DNA of 64,000 nt from JASFYU01 sp045046905 (GTDB taxonomy: Bacteria; Bacteroidota; Bacteroidia; Flavobacteriales; Flavobacteriaceae): the NCBI GenBank assembly GCA_045046905.1, contig JASFYU010000019.1, forward strand, positions 13,013-77,012, in the 5' to 3' direction. This document shows positions 44,033 through 52,436 of the stretch, one piece after another. The notes beneath the pieces were generated by a model. The model was not told the DNA's origin. It did not search any database and saw nothing but the letters and a program-made list of their open reading frames with translations. A program made the position numbers and the translations under genes. Each line of letters starts with the position of its first letter. The first letter of the stretch is position 1.

Positions 44033-44288
44033 TCAATTACATACTGAATTTTTAAAAGAAGTAGAATATATAAGCAATTACACAAAAGCTTTGCCAGCAG
44101 ATCTTCTACTAAAGCTCTATGCCTATTACAAAATAGCCAATAAGAATTTTAATGACCCTGGCAGCAGTATGCCTTTGATTAATGCCTTTAAAGCCAACGC
44201 ACTGATACAAGCTAAAGATATAAATAGGCAAGAAGCGATGAAGAAATATATTAAACTGGTGAGGAACCAGATAAAAAAAAGTACCTAA
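44022..44288 (+). CDS. Acyl-CoA-binding protein
   Basis: 88 residues, four-helix ACBP fold, binds long-chain acyl-CoA. LPADLLLKLYAYYKIANKNFNDPGSS near residue 24 and FKANALIQAKDINRQEAMKKYIKLVRN near 52 match the family (the DLLKLYALYKQA and KYDAW-like motifs, though Trp is replaced). It overlaps psd by 11 bases, so it is coupled to phospholipid synthesis. An ACBP is infrequent in bacteria but known in Flavobacteriia. Confidence 0.88.
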   Translation: MNSNQLHTEFLKEVEYISNYTKALPADLLLKLYAYYKIANKNFNDPGSSMPLINAFKANALIQAKDINRQEAMKKYIKLVRNQIKKST

Positions 44289-44381
44289 GCCACAGCAATC
44301 GTCAACATAAAAAAGCTGAAGACTTCCTCGCCACGCCCCCTATCTTCGTAATTCTTTTTATGTCGAAGTAATTGCAACTAC

Positions 44382-44443
44382 AAATCAACAACCTCAACCC
44401 AAGGGCACGAGGTATGCTTCCGAAAAAACATTTTTCATTTCGA
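44382..44443. repeat. 62-bp dispersed repeat, copy 2
   Basis: Matches 6511-6572 at 55 of 62 positions without gaps. Begins AAATCAACAACCTCAACCCA and is followed by the palindrome at 44461. The pair is the longest dispersed repeat in this window outside coding duplications. Confidence 0.8.
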
Positions 44444-44460
44444 GGCAAACCTTGGGAAAC

Positions 44461-44505
44461 CTGCCTGCCGGCATAGGCAGTTTAAACCCTCAATGAGGGG
44501 TTTTA
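44461..44505. repeat. GCC-rich palindrome with a second hairpin
   Basis: CTGCCTGCCGGCATAGGCAG (44461-44480) is the best copy of the family. It is followed by AAACCCTC-AAT-GAGGGGTTTT, a hairpin with a T-tail that could stop transcription from the acyl-CoA-binding protein gene. The same order occurs in weaker form at 10208. Confidence 0.8.
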
Positions 44506-44514
44506 CCGCTCCTT

Positions 44515-45288
44515 TTATTCATACATCTCATCAATATCGGCCTTACACAATTCGACCATAAAACTTCCTATTTTTTCGGTTATATCTTTAAAAAATCGCT
44601 TGCCTTTCTCCTTGGTTGAATGCATAGGGTTTCCTATTCCAGTATCTTCACTAATCTGCGACCATTTTCGCTCTGCCCAAACCCAATCCTCGGCAAATGC
44701 CTTGATCTTATATTTTTTAGAGGCCCCACTACCCCATTTTTCTTTTGGCAACACCAAATCAGGCTTCAGATAAAGCATTAAACTTGTCTCCATTTCGTCG
44801 GCATGATCACCTTTCTCTTCAAAATATAAAGAATTGTCAAATACTTTCGGAAAAAAAGAAAAACTGATAAACATCTTAGGGTACCGCAAACCCAGCTCCC
44901 TTATCAAGGGCTTAAAATCATTTCCGCCATGACCGTTGAATATAAGCAACTTATATATGCCTTGGCGATTTAATACCTCAACAATATCTGAAAGAATCGC
45001 CAATTGGGTACTGGGGTTCAGATTAATGTCTAAATAAATATCAGACTGCCCTGTATTTACACCAAAAGGAATAGTCGGCAATACAATGACCTTTGCACCT
45101 TTTTCCCAAGCCAGCCTAGCCGCCTCGGCTACAAGATAATCTGCTTGAATATTATCAGTAGCATAAGGCAAATGGTAATTATGAGCTTCGGTAGCTCCCC
45201 AAGGCAGAATGGCCAAATCAAATTCTGCATCTTTTAGGGTATTCCAATTGGTTTCGGCTAATATATATGGTCTAATGTTTCTTTTCAT
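44515..45288 (-). CDS. Creatininase-family amidohydrolase
   Basis: 257 residues. Metal-binding blocks of the family are visible: LPWGATEAHNYHLPYATDNIQAD near residue 28 (Glu, His, Asp ligands), LIFNGHGGNDFKPLIREL near 116 and DHADEMETSLMLYL near 161. Creatininases and related enzymes hydrolyse cyclic or linear amides; the real substrate here is unknown. The start overlaps the end of the sterol-desaturase gene by 4 bases. Confidence 0.9.
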   Translation of the reverse strand: MKRNIRPYILAETNWNTLKDAEFDLAILPWGATEAHNYHLPYATDNIQADYLVAEAARLAWEKGAKVIVLPTIPFGVNTGQSDIYLDINLNPSTQLAILSDIVEVLNRQGIYKLLIFNGHGGNDFKPLIRELGLRYPKMFISFSFFPKVFDNSLYFEEKGDHADEMETSLMLYLKPDLVLPKEKWGSGASKKYKIKAFAEDWVWAERKWSQISEDTGIGNPMHSTKEKGKRFFKDITEKIGSFMVELCKADIDEMYE

Positions 45289-46553
45289 AATCTTATTCCG
45301 ATATTAATATTGTCTTTTTCAAGATAGGTGAAATATATGTGTCCAAAGATTGTAATTATAAAGTATAAAACCATGAGTATGCTGCCCCATGAAATATAAT
45401 TATTGATACCGAACCAATCATTTTCAAACCAAATAAAACCGATTCCCAAAACACCGCGAACAAGCTCTACCCAGACCGCATATTTGGCTCTATCCATCAA
45501 ACTGGTATACCCATATATACCCACAAATATAAAGGCTCCGAAAAGCAACAGACCTTCAAAACCAATTTCCGAAAAGTTAAAAAACATAAACATTAAAAAA
45601 GCATTCGCCATCAACAATTGAAAAATGACGTAAGCATTGAATTTCCTTGATGATGGTGTTTTATAACGCTCAAAATTATATACATCCTCTATAATCGAAA
45701 TCGGGTATTTTTCCTTTACATCAAGAGGTCTCCAACCAGTGGGCATCAACCAAATACGCAGTTTATCCCAATAGCTTTTCGTGCGCCAAGCATCCTTTAG
45801 CAATCGCCACAGATGTTGAAAATTGATAAGGATAGGATTCCAGGTTGCCGCTGGTTTTAAAACACCATATTGTGGTGGTACATCATCGAGCTCCTCTTGA
45901 AACGTACCAAACCAACGGTCCCAAAGACATAAGATCTGTCCCAAATTTTTATCGATATATTCGGTATTGATAGCATGATGCACACGATGTTGCGAAGGGG
46001 TGATGATGACATACTCTAACCAGCCCATCTTACCAATATGCTGGGTATGGTACCAAAATTGAGCAAACAAATGTACTGGGGCCAAAATTGCGATTACCTT
46101 ATGGGGTACACCCAATAAAGCGGCAGGGATTAACAACAAAGGAAAATAACCTATAAGATTTGAAATAGATTGTCGCAGAGCACAGGCCAAATTGAATTCT
46201 TCACTACTATGGTGAATTACATGTTGGTTCCAAAAGAAATTGACCTTGTGGCTCAAACGGTGGTTCCAATAGCCTGCAAAATCAATAACGATAAAAGCAA
46301 TAGACCATACCGCCCATGAAGCCTGTACTTCCATTAGGGCCAAATGTTTCAATAAATAAGGGTAGGTAACTATGATAAGGCCAATGCCTAGAGAATCTTT
46401 TAAAATATTCGTGAGTCCCGAACTAATGCTTGAAACCGAATCCATCACCTTATGTTTCTGATTCTTCACAAAATACCCATAAGCTATTTCAAGAATCAAG
46501 AGTAACATAAAAAATGGAATAGCGTACAAAAGCGCCTTGGCATAGGTTTCCAT
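45285..46553 (-). CDS. Sterol desaturase/fatty acid hydroxylase-like protein (AGMO-like)
   Basis: 422 residues, integral membrane. Diiron His boxes: WNHRLSHKVNFFWNQHVIHHS near residue 96 (HX3H and HX2HH), FWYHTQH near 167 and SQHRVHHAIN near 187. The layout with extra helices at the C-terminus resembles alkylglycerol monooxygenase more than classic desaturases. An ether-lipid or hydroxy-lipid role is inferred only. The 4-base overlap with the creatininase-like gene suggests a common pathway. Confidence 0.87.
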   Translation of the reverse strand: METYAKALLYAIPFFMLLLILEIAYGYFVKNQKHKVMDSVSSISSGLTNILKDSLGIGLIIVTYPYLLKHLALMEVQASWAVWSIAFIVIDFAGYWNHRLSHKVNFFWNQHVIHHSSEEFNLACALRQSISNLIGYFPLLLIPAALLGVPHKVIAILAPVHLFAQFWYHTQHIGKMGWLEYVIITPSQHRVHHAINTEYIDKNLGQILCLWDRWFGTFQEELDDVPPQYGVLKPAATWNPILINFQHLWRLLKDAWRTKSYWDKLRIWLMPTGWRPLDVKEKYPISIIEDVYNFERYKTPSSRKFNAYVIFQLLMANAFLMFMFFNFSEIGFEGLLLFGAFIFVGIYGYTSLMDRAKYAVWVELVRGVLGIGFIWFENDWFGINNYISWGSILMVLYFIITIFGHIYFTYLEKDNINIGIRL

Positions 46554-46647
46554 AGAATAAGTAAACTTTTTCTAAAGGTACTAAAAATAGACATTCACAT
46601 AGCTCGAAAGTAAATACTTAACCAATAAATTCAACTATGGCGAAGCC

Positions 46648-47433
46648 CTATTTTTTATAGGGTATCGTCTTAAGGATATGATTTATTACCTCTAATCTTG
46701 CCTCGGTTTTTTTATTGGCCTCAATAATGACCCAGGGAGCATGTGCCGTATTGGTTTCATTTAACATGACCTCTTTATATTTTGTATAATCGTACCAAAG
46801 TTCTTGCGCCCTCTCGTCAACAGCCGACATTTTCCAACGTTTAAGATCACTTTTTTTTATATCCTCAAAACGTTTTTGTTGTTCCTCCTTGGTAATCGAG
46901 AAATAAAATTTAATAAAATAGGTGTTCGACTGGATAAGCATTTTTTCAAATGCATTGACCTGCGACATAAAAATACTATACTGTTCATCAGTACAAAAGT
47001 CATTGACTGGTTCGACAACAGCCCTATTGTACCAACTACGATCAAAGAAGACCATTTTACCGGGTTTTGGTAATCTATTTACATACCGCTGAAAATACCA
47101 CTGCCCTTCTTCATCCTCGGTAGGCTTGTCCAAGGCAACAATTCTATAATAGCGCGGATTAAGATGTGCTGAAACCCTTCGTATTGCCCCTCCTTTACCG
47201 GCGGCATCTCTTCCTTCAAAAAGTATTACGATTTTTTTTCGGTTCTTAATGACCCATGTCTGTAGTTTAACCAGTTCGGCCTGTTGATCGCGCAATTGAT
47301 TTTCATACTTTACATCACGTATGGTTTTTTCTAAATCAATATTCTTATTCGCAAATAAACTGCGCAGACCCAATTTAGAGTTTAGCAACTCTAGATCATC
47401 CTCAGATATATTTGTGGTTTGAATTGATTTCAT
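46648..47433 (-). CDS. ppk2: Polyphosphate kinase 2, downstream copy
   Basis: Uses polyphosphate to phosphorylate nucleotides (or the reverse). 261 residues. Walker A IVILFEGRDAAGKGGAIRR near residue 70, Walker B MVFFDRSWYNRAVVEPV near 130, and the lid segment DIKKSDLKRWKMSAVDE. It lies 2 bases after another ppk2 gene and is a divergent paralogue of it. GDP, ADP or AMP preference cannot be told. Confidence 0.93.
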   Translation of the reverse strand: MKSIQTTNISEDDLELLNSKLGLRSLFANKNIDLEKTIRDVKYENQLRDQQAELVKLQTWVIKNRKKIVILFEGRDAAGKGGAIRRVSAHLNPRYYRIVALDKPTEDEEGQWYFQRYVNRLPKPGKMVFFDRSWYNRAVVEPVNDFCTDEQYSIFMSQVNAFEKMLIQSNTYFIKFYFSITKEEQQKRFEDIKKSDLKRWKMSAVDERAQELWYDYTKYKEVMLNETNTAHAPWVIIEANKKTEARLEVINHILKTIPYKK

Positions 47434-47435
47434 AG

Positions 47436-48287
47436 CTAAATGTCGATTTGTTTGGCATTGCGATAATAGCGAACGATTACGTTTGGATCAGGCTGTAGCA
47501 GGTTACCCATCTCTTTATTGCTAGAATAATCGAATTTTGAGAGCAAATAGCGCATACTTTCCAACCGTGCCGTTTTCTTATCGTTGGTCTTCACTATTAT
47601 CCAAGGACAAAAATTAGTGTGGGTTTGGGTGAACATCTGCTCTTTATAATAGGTATAGGTATCCCAAAGTTCTTGGCCCTTTCTATCGACCGGACTAAAC
47701 TTCCATCGCTTAAGGGGGTTCTTTAAGCGTGCGCTAAAACGGCTGCTTTGAACTTCTTTGGAAATAGAGAACCAAAATTTAATAACAATGACTCCGTCCT
47801 CATACAACATATGCTCAAATTCTGGCACTTGCACCATAAATTGCTTGTATTGCTCTTTATCACAAAAACCCATGACTGGTTCTACAACTGCCCTATTGTA
47901 CCAGCTACGGTCAAAAAACACAATTTCACCAGGGTTCGGCAATTCTTTAATATACCTTCTAAAATACCACTGGCCTTTTTCATTTTCAGTAGGTTTTGAG
48001 AGTGCGACCACTCTTGAAGATCGTGGATTTAAATGCTCATTGAAACGTTTTATCGAACCTCCCTTACCGGCGGCGTCTCTACCTTCAAAAAGAACGGCTA
48101 CCCGTAACTTATTTTTTGTAATCCATTGCTGTAAATTGACCAGCTCACTTTGAAGCTTGCTTAGTTCAATTTCATACTTTAAGTTCTTTATTACGTTTTC
48201 AACACTAATATTTTTTTTTTCGGCAATGCTAATTAAATCTTTTCTGGTTTTTGCCCTTAAAAAATCCTTTGAACTATATTCCATCAA
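47436..48287 (-). CDS. ppk2: Polyphosphate kinase 2, upstream copy
   Basis: 283 residues. Walker A VAVLFEGRDAAGKGGSIKR near residue 65, Walker B IVFFDRSWYNRAVVEPV near 125 and lid SARLKNPLKRWKFSPVD. Shares the whole architecture with the following copy and begins MMEYSSKDFLRAK. The two are transcribed together. A tail LLQPDPNVIVRYYRNAKQI is absent from the other copy. Confidence 0.93.
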   Translation of the reverse strand: MMEYSSKDFLRAKTRKDLISIAEKKNISVENVIKNLKYEIELSKLQSELVNLQQWITKNKLRVAVLFEGRDAAGKGGSIKRFNEHLNPRSSRVVALSKPTENEKGQWYFRRYIKELPNPGEIVFFDRSWYNRAVVEPVMGFCDKEQYKQFMVQVPEFEHMLYEDGVIVIKFWFSISKEVQSSRFSARLKNPLKRWKFSPVDRKGQELWDTYTYYKEQMFTQTHTNFCPWIIVKTNDKKTARLESMRYLLSKFDYSSNKEMGNLLQPDPNVIVRYYRNAKQIDI

Positions 48288-48435
48288 TTGAATCAGATTT
48301 AAAAAAGTTATTAAAATAATGAATTGCGCACAACTTTTTAGTGATAAAAATCATGTTTTGTATCATTTAAACAAATAAGCATCAAAGCACTACATACAAG
48401 AAGTTTTAGCAGTAGATAAAATTTAGTGACGTTTT

Positions 48436-49029
48436 TTAGTTAAAAGGCCCAATCATAATATGCGCTCGAAAAGTACCGGGATCCATCAACCAAGGCATTC
48501 CTTTTTCATGAGGCTTTGAAGGCAAACCAGTAGATTCAGGGGTAGCAAAAGGTGTATAAATAACATAACGGTATTGCCCATCGCTCAACTCACCTGTAGT
48601 CGTATTATAAGCGGCTTCGCTACCAAAATAAATATAGGTCATGCTAGGTTCTTTAGGCATCTGAATTTTACCTTCACCAACCTCGGCACCTCGAATTTTC
48701 CTTTTCTCTTTACGGTTTTTTCCTTCTAAGGCCAGCTCTCTGCCCCTTGCCATAAAGGGTTCCAGTTTTTTCGAATAGCAAGATACGCTGATACCCTCTT
48801 TGGTAGGATTATCGGCAAGACATACGAGGTTATTGGTGCCCACCCGTAAAACCACTAACTTTCCATCTTCATTATACCCATAAACCATGGCGGCCTCTTT
48901 CTCGGCCTCGGGGGCAGGTAAAGTCGCTGTTTTTATCTGAATTTTCACTGGAAGTATTTCAATTTCTGCCTCTTGGGCAATACCGAAAAACATAAAAAGT
49001 AATGTAATAGCGAGTACAAAGGGTTTCAT
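48436..49029 (-). CDS. Secreted protein of unknown function
   Basis: 197 residues with a signal peptide (MKPFVLAITLLFMFFGIAQE). The rest is rich in beta-type segments without a family I can name: VYGYNEDGKLVVLRVGTNNLVCLADNP, DGQYRYVIYTPFATPESTGLPSKP, GTFRAHIMIGP. Two Cys (NNLVCLADNPTKEGISVSCYSKK) could form a disulfide. Probably periplasmic or surface. Monocistronic between ppk2 and valS. Confidence 0.75.
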   Translation of the reverse strand: MKPFVLAITLLFMFFGIAQEAEIEILPVKIQIKTATLPAPEAEKEAAMVYGYNEDGKLVVLRVGTNNLVCLADNPTKEGISVSCYSKKLEPFMARGRELALEGKNRKEKRKIRGAEVGEGKIQMPKEPSMTYIYFGSEAAYNTTTGELSDGQYRYVIYTPFATPESTGLPSKPHEKGMPWLMDPGTFRAHIMIGPFN

Positions 49030-49156
49030 ATTCTTGTTTTTTTATAAAGATAAAAAAATTTACCGTCTTAGCTATCCTTTGATTTTAGATAATTGAGCAT
49101 AACTCAATATCACAACTAATTAGAGCCGCACCCCGTCTGCCTGTGATACCCTGAGA

Positions 49157-51787
49157 TTAGCCTAAACTCACCAAACTCTTTTCTAGAGTCGCTATCTTAG
49201 CCTCTGTATCGGCCTGTTTTTTACGTTCTAAATCAATTACTTGCTCCGGGGCATTATTGACAAAGCGTTCGTTAGATAGTTTTCTTTGAACCGACAGTAA
49301 AAAGCCTCTGGCATAGTCGAGTTCTTCTTGTATTTTTTTTATTTCGGCCTCTAGGTCGATAACGCCACTTATTGGAATAAAATACTCATTGCTTTTCACT
49401 CGAAATGTCAATGCCCCATCTAGGGTGGCATCTACATAGGAAATATCCGAAATATTGGTCAACTTTTTAATAATCACATCCCAATCGCTGTCAACCTTTT
49501 CACCATTCAGCACAGAAATTTCCAATGCTTCTTTCAAGGGAATACCTTTTTCTTTTCGAATGGTACGGATACCGGCAATAACCTCAACAGCAAAGTCAAA
49601 GCTGTGAATAAGGGTTTTATCGGCTTTTTCAACTTTGGGCCATTCTGCGACGATCAGTGCCTCTTCGGGTGAGCGATCTGCAATATGCTGCCAAACTTCC
49701 TCGGTCAAGAAAGGCATAAACGGGTGTAACAATTTTAGATTCTGTTCAAAGATATGTACGACCGCATCAAATGTCACCTTATCGATAGGTTGTTGGTAAG
49801 CAGGTTTTATAATCTCTAATAACCAAGAACTGTAGTCATCCCAAACCAGTTTGTAAATCGACATCAGAGCGTCAGAGATTCTATACTTACTAAAATGATC
49901 TTCGATTTCGGCCAAGACTTGATTAAATTTGGCCGTGTACCACTTGATACCTAATTTTGAAGCTTCGGGCTGTGGCAGGTCAGATACCTCCCAACCTTTC
50001 ACCAACCGGAATCCGTTCCAGATCTTATTGGCAAAGTTTTTTCCTTGTTGACAGAGGTCTTCATCGAACATAAGATCGTTACCTGCTGCCGAACTCAATA
50101 ACAAGCCCACACGCACACCATCGGCACCATAGTTTTCTATCAATTTAAGGGCATCTGGCGAGTTTCCCAAAGATTTTGACATCTTTCGCCCTTGTTTATC
50201 TCTTACGATTCCAGTGAAATATACATTTTCAAAGGGCCGTTCATCTCGGTATTCATAACCAGCTACAATCATTCTTGCTACCCAGAAAAATATGATATCA
50301 GGTGCGGTCACCAAATCATTGGTGGGGTAGTAATAGCTCACTTCTTCATTATCAGGTTCAAGGATACCATTAAAAACGGTCATGGGCCACAGCCATGAGG
50401 AAAACCAAGTATCGACCACATCATCGTCTTGCCTTAAATCGGCTTCTGTTAGTTGAAGGTTCTTAGATTTTTCTTGCGCTTTTATGAGTGCTTCGGCACT
50501 ATTTTTAGCAACTACAAAATCATTTTGGCCATCGCCAAAATAATAAGCGGGTATTCGTTGTCCCCACCATAATTGCCTCGAGATGTTCCAATCGCGAATA
50601 TTTTCCATCCAATGGCGGTACGTATTCTCGAATTTTTTTGGAAAGAATTTGATTTCACGGGTTTCCAACACCGACTTTAGTGCAGGTTTTGCCAAGTCTT
50701 CCATTTTCAAAAACCATTGGTCAGAGAGCCGTGGTTCGATTACGGCTTTAGTACGTTCAGAAGTACCTACCTTGTTTATATAAGGCTCTGTCTTTACCAA
50801 AAAACCCTTTTCCTTCAACTCTTTGGTAATTTCTTTTCGGACCACGAAACGATCTTTTCCTTCATAATGCAGCCCATAAGAATTGAGGCTTGCATCTGCA
50901 TTAAAGATATCTATGGTCTCCAAGTGGTGTTTGTCGCCCAATGCCTTGTCATTTATATCATGAGCAGGGGTAACCTTAAGACATCCTGTACCGAATTCAA
51001 TATCGACGTAGCTATCCTCGATAATCGGAATGACCCGATTGCAAATAGGAACAATGGCCTTTTTTCCTTTTAAATGTCGAAATCGATCATCATTTGGGTT
51101 GATACAAATAGCGGTATCACCCAATATGGTTTCGGGCCGAGTGGTAGCAATCGTAATTTTTTCGTCAGAACCTTCAATAGGGTAGGTCAGATAATACAAT
51201 AAGCCTTGTTTTTCTTCGTAAACCACCTCTTCATCGGAGAGTGTCGTCTGCGCCTCTGGATCCCAATTAACCATACGATACCCTCTATAAATCAACCCCT
51301 TATCGAATAGGTCGATAAAAATTTTGATTACAGATGCTGACATATTCTCATCCATGGTAAAAGCCGTACGCTCCCAATCACAGGAGCAGCCCAATTTTTT
51401 CAATTGCTCCAGAATTACACCGCCATACTCATGTGTCCAGTCCCAAGCATGCTCTAAGAACTCCTCGCGCGTAATATCGGCTTTACGAATTCCCTGTTCC
51501 TTTAATTTAGCGACTACTTTGGCCTCGGTGGCAATTGAGGCGTGATCTGTACCGGGTACCCAGCAAGCATTTTTACCCATAAGACGAGCTCTTCGGATCA
51601 AAACGTCTTGAATTGTGTTGTTAAGCATATGTCCCATATGCAATATCCCCGTTACATTCGGTGGTGGAACAACAATGGTATACGCCTCTCTATCATCTGG
51701 AGTAGAATGAAAGTAATTATGCCTCATCCAGTAGTCATACCACTGATTTTCAATTTTTTGAGGTTCATATTTTGAAGGGATTTCCAT
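49157..51787 (-). CDS. valS: Valyl-tRNA synthetase
   Basis: Charges tRNA-Val. About 876 residues. HIGH-type motif PPPNVTGILHMGHMLNNT near residue 44, CP1 editing domain in the middle (LGDTAICINPNDDRF, GCLKVTPAHDINDKALG), KMSKS motif GRKMSKSLGNSPDALK near 535, an anticodon-binding domain, and a C-terminal coiled coil (LEAEIKKIQEELDYARGF) that belongs to ValS. The start MEIPSKYEP was chosen; 12 residues upstream are in frame but unlikely. Confidence 0.97.
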   Translation of the reverse strand: MEIPSKYEPQKIENQWYDYWMRHNYFHSTPDDREAYTIVVPPPNVTGILHMGHMLNNTIQDVLIRRARLMGKNACWVPGTDHASIATEAKVVAKLKEQGIRKADITREEFLEHAWDWTHEYGGVILEQLKKLGCSCDWERTAFTMDENMSASVIKIFIDLFDKGLIYRGYRMVNWDPEAQTTLSDEEVVYEEKQGLLYYLTYPIEGSDEKITIATTRPETILGDTAICINPNDDRFRHLKGKKAIVPICNRVIPIIEDSYVDIEFGTGCLKVTPAHDINDKALGDKHHLETIDIFNADASLNSYGLHYEGKDRFVVRKEITKELKEKGFLVKTEPYINKVGTSERTKAVIEPRLSDQWFLKMEDLAKPALKSVLETREIKFFPKKFENTYRHWMENIRDWNISRQLWWGQRIPAYYFGDGQNDFVVAKNSAEALIKAQEKSKNLQLTEADLRQDDDVVDTWFSSWLWPMTVFNGILEPDNEEVSYYYPTNDLVTAPDIIFFWVARMIVAGYEYRDERPFENVYFTGIVRDKQGRKMSKSLGNSPDALKLIENYGADGVRVGLLLSSAAGNDLMFDEDLCQQGKNFANKIWNGFRLVKGWEVSDLPQPEASKLGIKWYTAKFNQVLAEIEDHFSKYRISDALMSIYKLVWDDYSSWLLEIIKPAYQQPIDKVTFDAVVHIFEQNLKLLHPFMPFLTEEVWQHIADRSPEEALIVAEWPKVEKADKTLIHSFDFAVEVIAGIRTIRKEKGIPLKEALEISVLNGEKVDSDWDVIIKKLTNISDISYVDATLDGALTFRVKSNEYFIPISGVIDLEAEIKKIQEELDYARGFLLSVQRKLSNERFVNNAPEQVIDLERKKQADTEAKIATLEKSLVSLG

Positions 51788-51931
51788 TTTTTGGAACAGT
51801 TTTTGGTTAAGCTCTACTGACAATCACAAATAGTGTCAAATAGATATGTTAAATTTTATTATGTCGTGGTTTTTTTGCCACAATATAAATACGAAACAAA
51901 AATAAGTAACGTTGGTAGATAACAAAAGAAT

Positions 51932-51963
51932 TTTGGACGTTCATCTGAAAAGATTTACTTTTG
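51932..51963 (+). promoter_or_regulatory. Promoter of the DUF1573 gene
   Basis: TTTG (51932-51935) and TACTTTTG (51956-51963) are 20 bases apart and match the Bacteroidota consensus. It places the start about 17 bases before the ATG at 51984 and supports that start over longer in-frame choices. Confidence 0.75.
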
Positions 51964-51983
51964 AAATTCACCCTAAATTAAAA

Positions 51984-52379
51984 ATGATGAAAAAAATAGT
52001 ACTTGTATTATTTATAGGTTTATTTGGATTTAGCTTGACTGCCCAGGATAAAGTGGCAAAAATCGAGTTTAAGACCGAAACCGTTGATTATGGTGAAATT
52101 ACGAAGGGTGCCGACGGCATTCGTGTATTTGAGTTCACCAATACCGGAAACGCTCCTCTGATTATTAGTAAGGTAAGTTCGAGTTGTGGGTGCACCATAC
52201 CTAAAAAACCAGAAGGTCCTATTCTTCCTGGCAAAACAGGAAAAATTCAGGTCAAGTATGATACCAATAGAGTTGGCCCAATCAGAAAGGCCATAACGGT
52301 AATCTCAAATGCAGACACACCTACCAAGGTTTTGAAAATCAAAGGAGAGATTAAAGACCCGAGCAACGGAACTAAGTAA
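51984..52379 (+). CDS. DUF1573 periplasmic protein
   Basis: 131 residues. Signal peptide MMKKIVLVLFIGLFGFSLTAQ, then one Ig-like DUF1573 domain with VDYGEITKGADGIRVFEFTNTG, the diagnostic SSSCGCTIPKKPEGPILPGKTGKIQVKYD and KAITVISNAD...LKIKGEI. Function is unknown in detail; the family is abundant in Bacteroidota envelopes. A strong bidirectional terminator follows. Confidence 0.92.
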   Translation: MMKKIVLVLFIGLFGFSLTAQDKVAKIEFKTETVDYGEITKGADGIRVFEFTNTGNAPLIISKVSSSCGCTIPKKPEGPILPGKTGKIQVKYDTNRVGPIRKAITVISNADTPTKVLKIKGEIKDPSNGTK

Positions 52380-52397
52380 GAAGATTATTCTACTACT

Positions 52398-52436
52398 AGA
52401 AAAGCCCTGAACGACTGTGTTGTTCAGGGCTTTTCT
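52398..52436. terminator. Bidirectional terminator between convergent genes
   Basis: AGAAAAGCCCTGAAC (52398-52412) and GTTCAGGGCTTTTCT (52422-52436) form a perfect 15-bp stem with a 9-base loop; the A- and T-rich ends serve both strands. The right arm contains the last codons and stop of the convergent aspartyl-protease-like gene. Confidence 0.93.
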
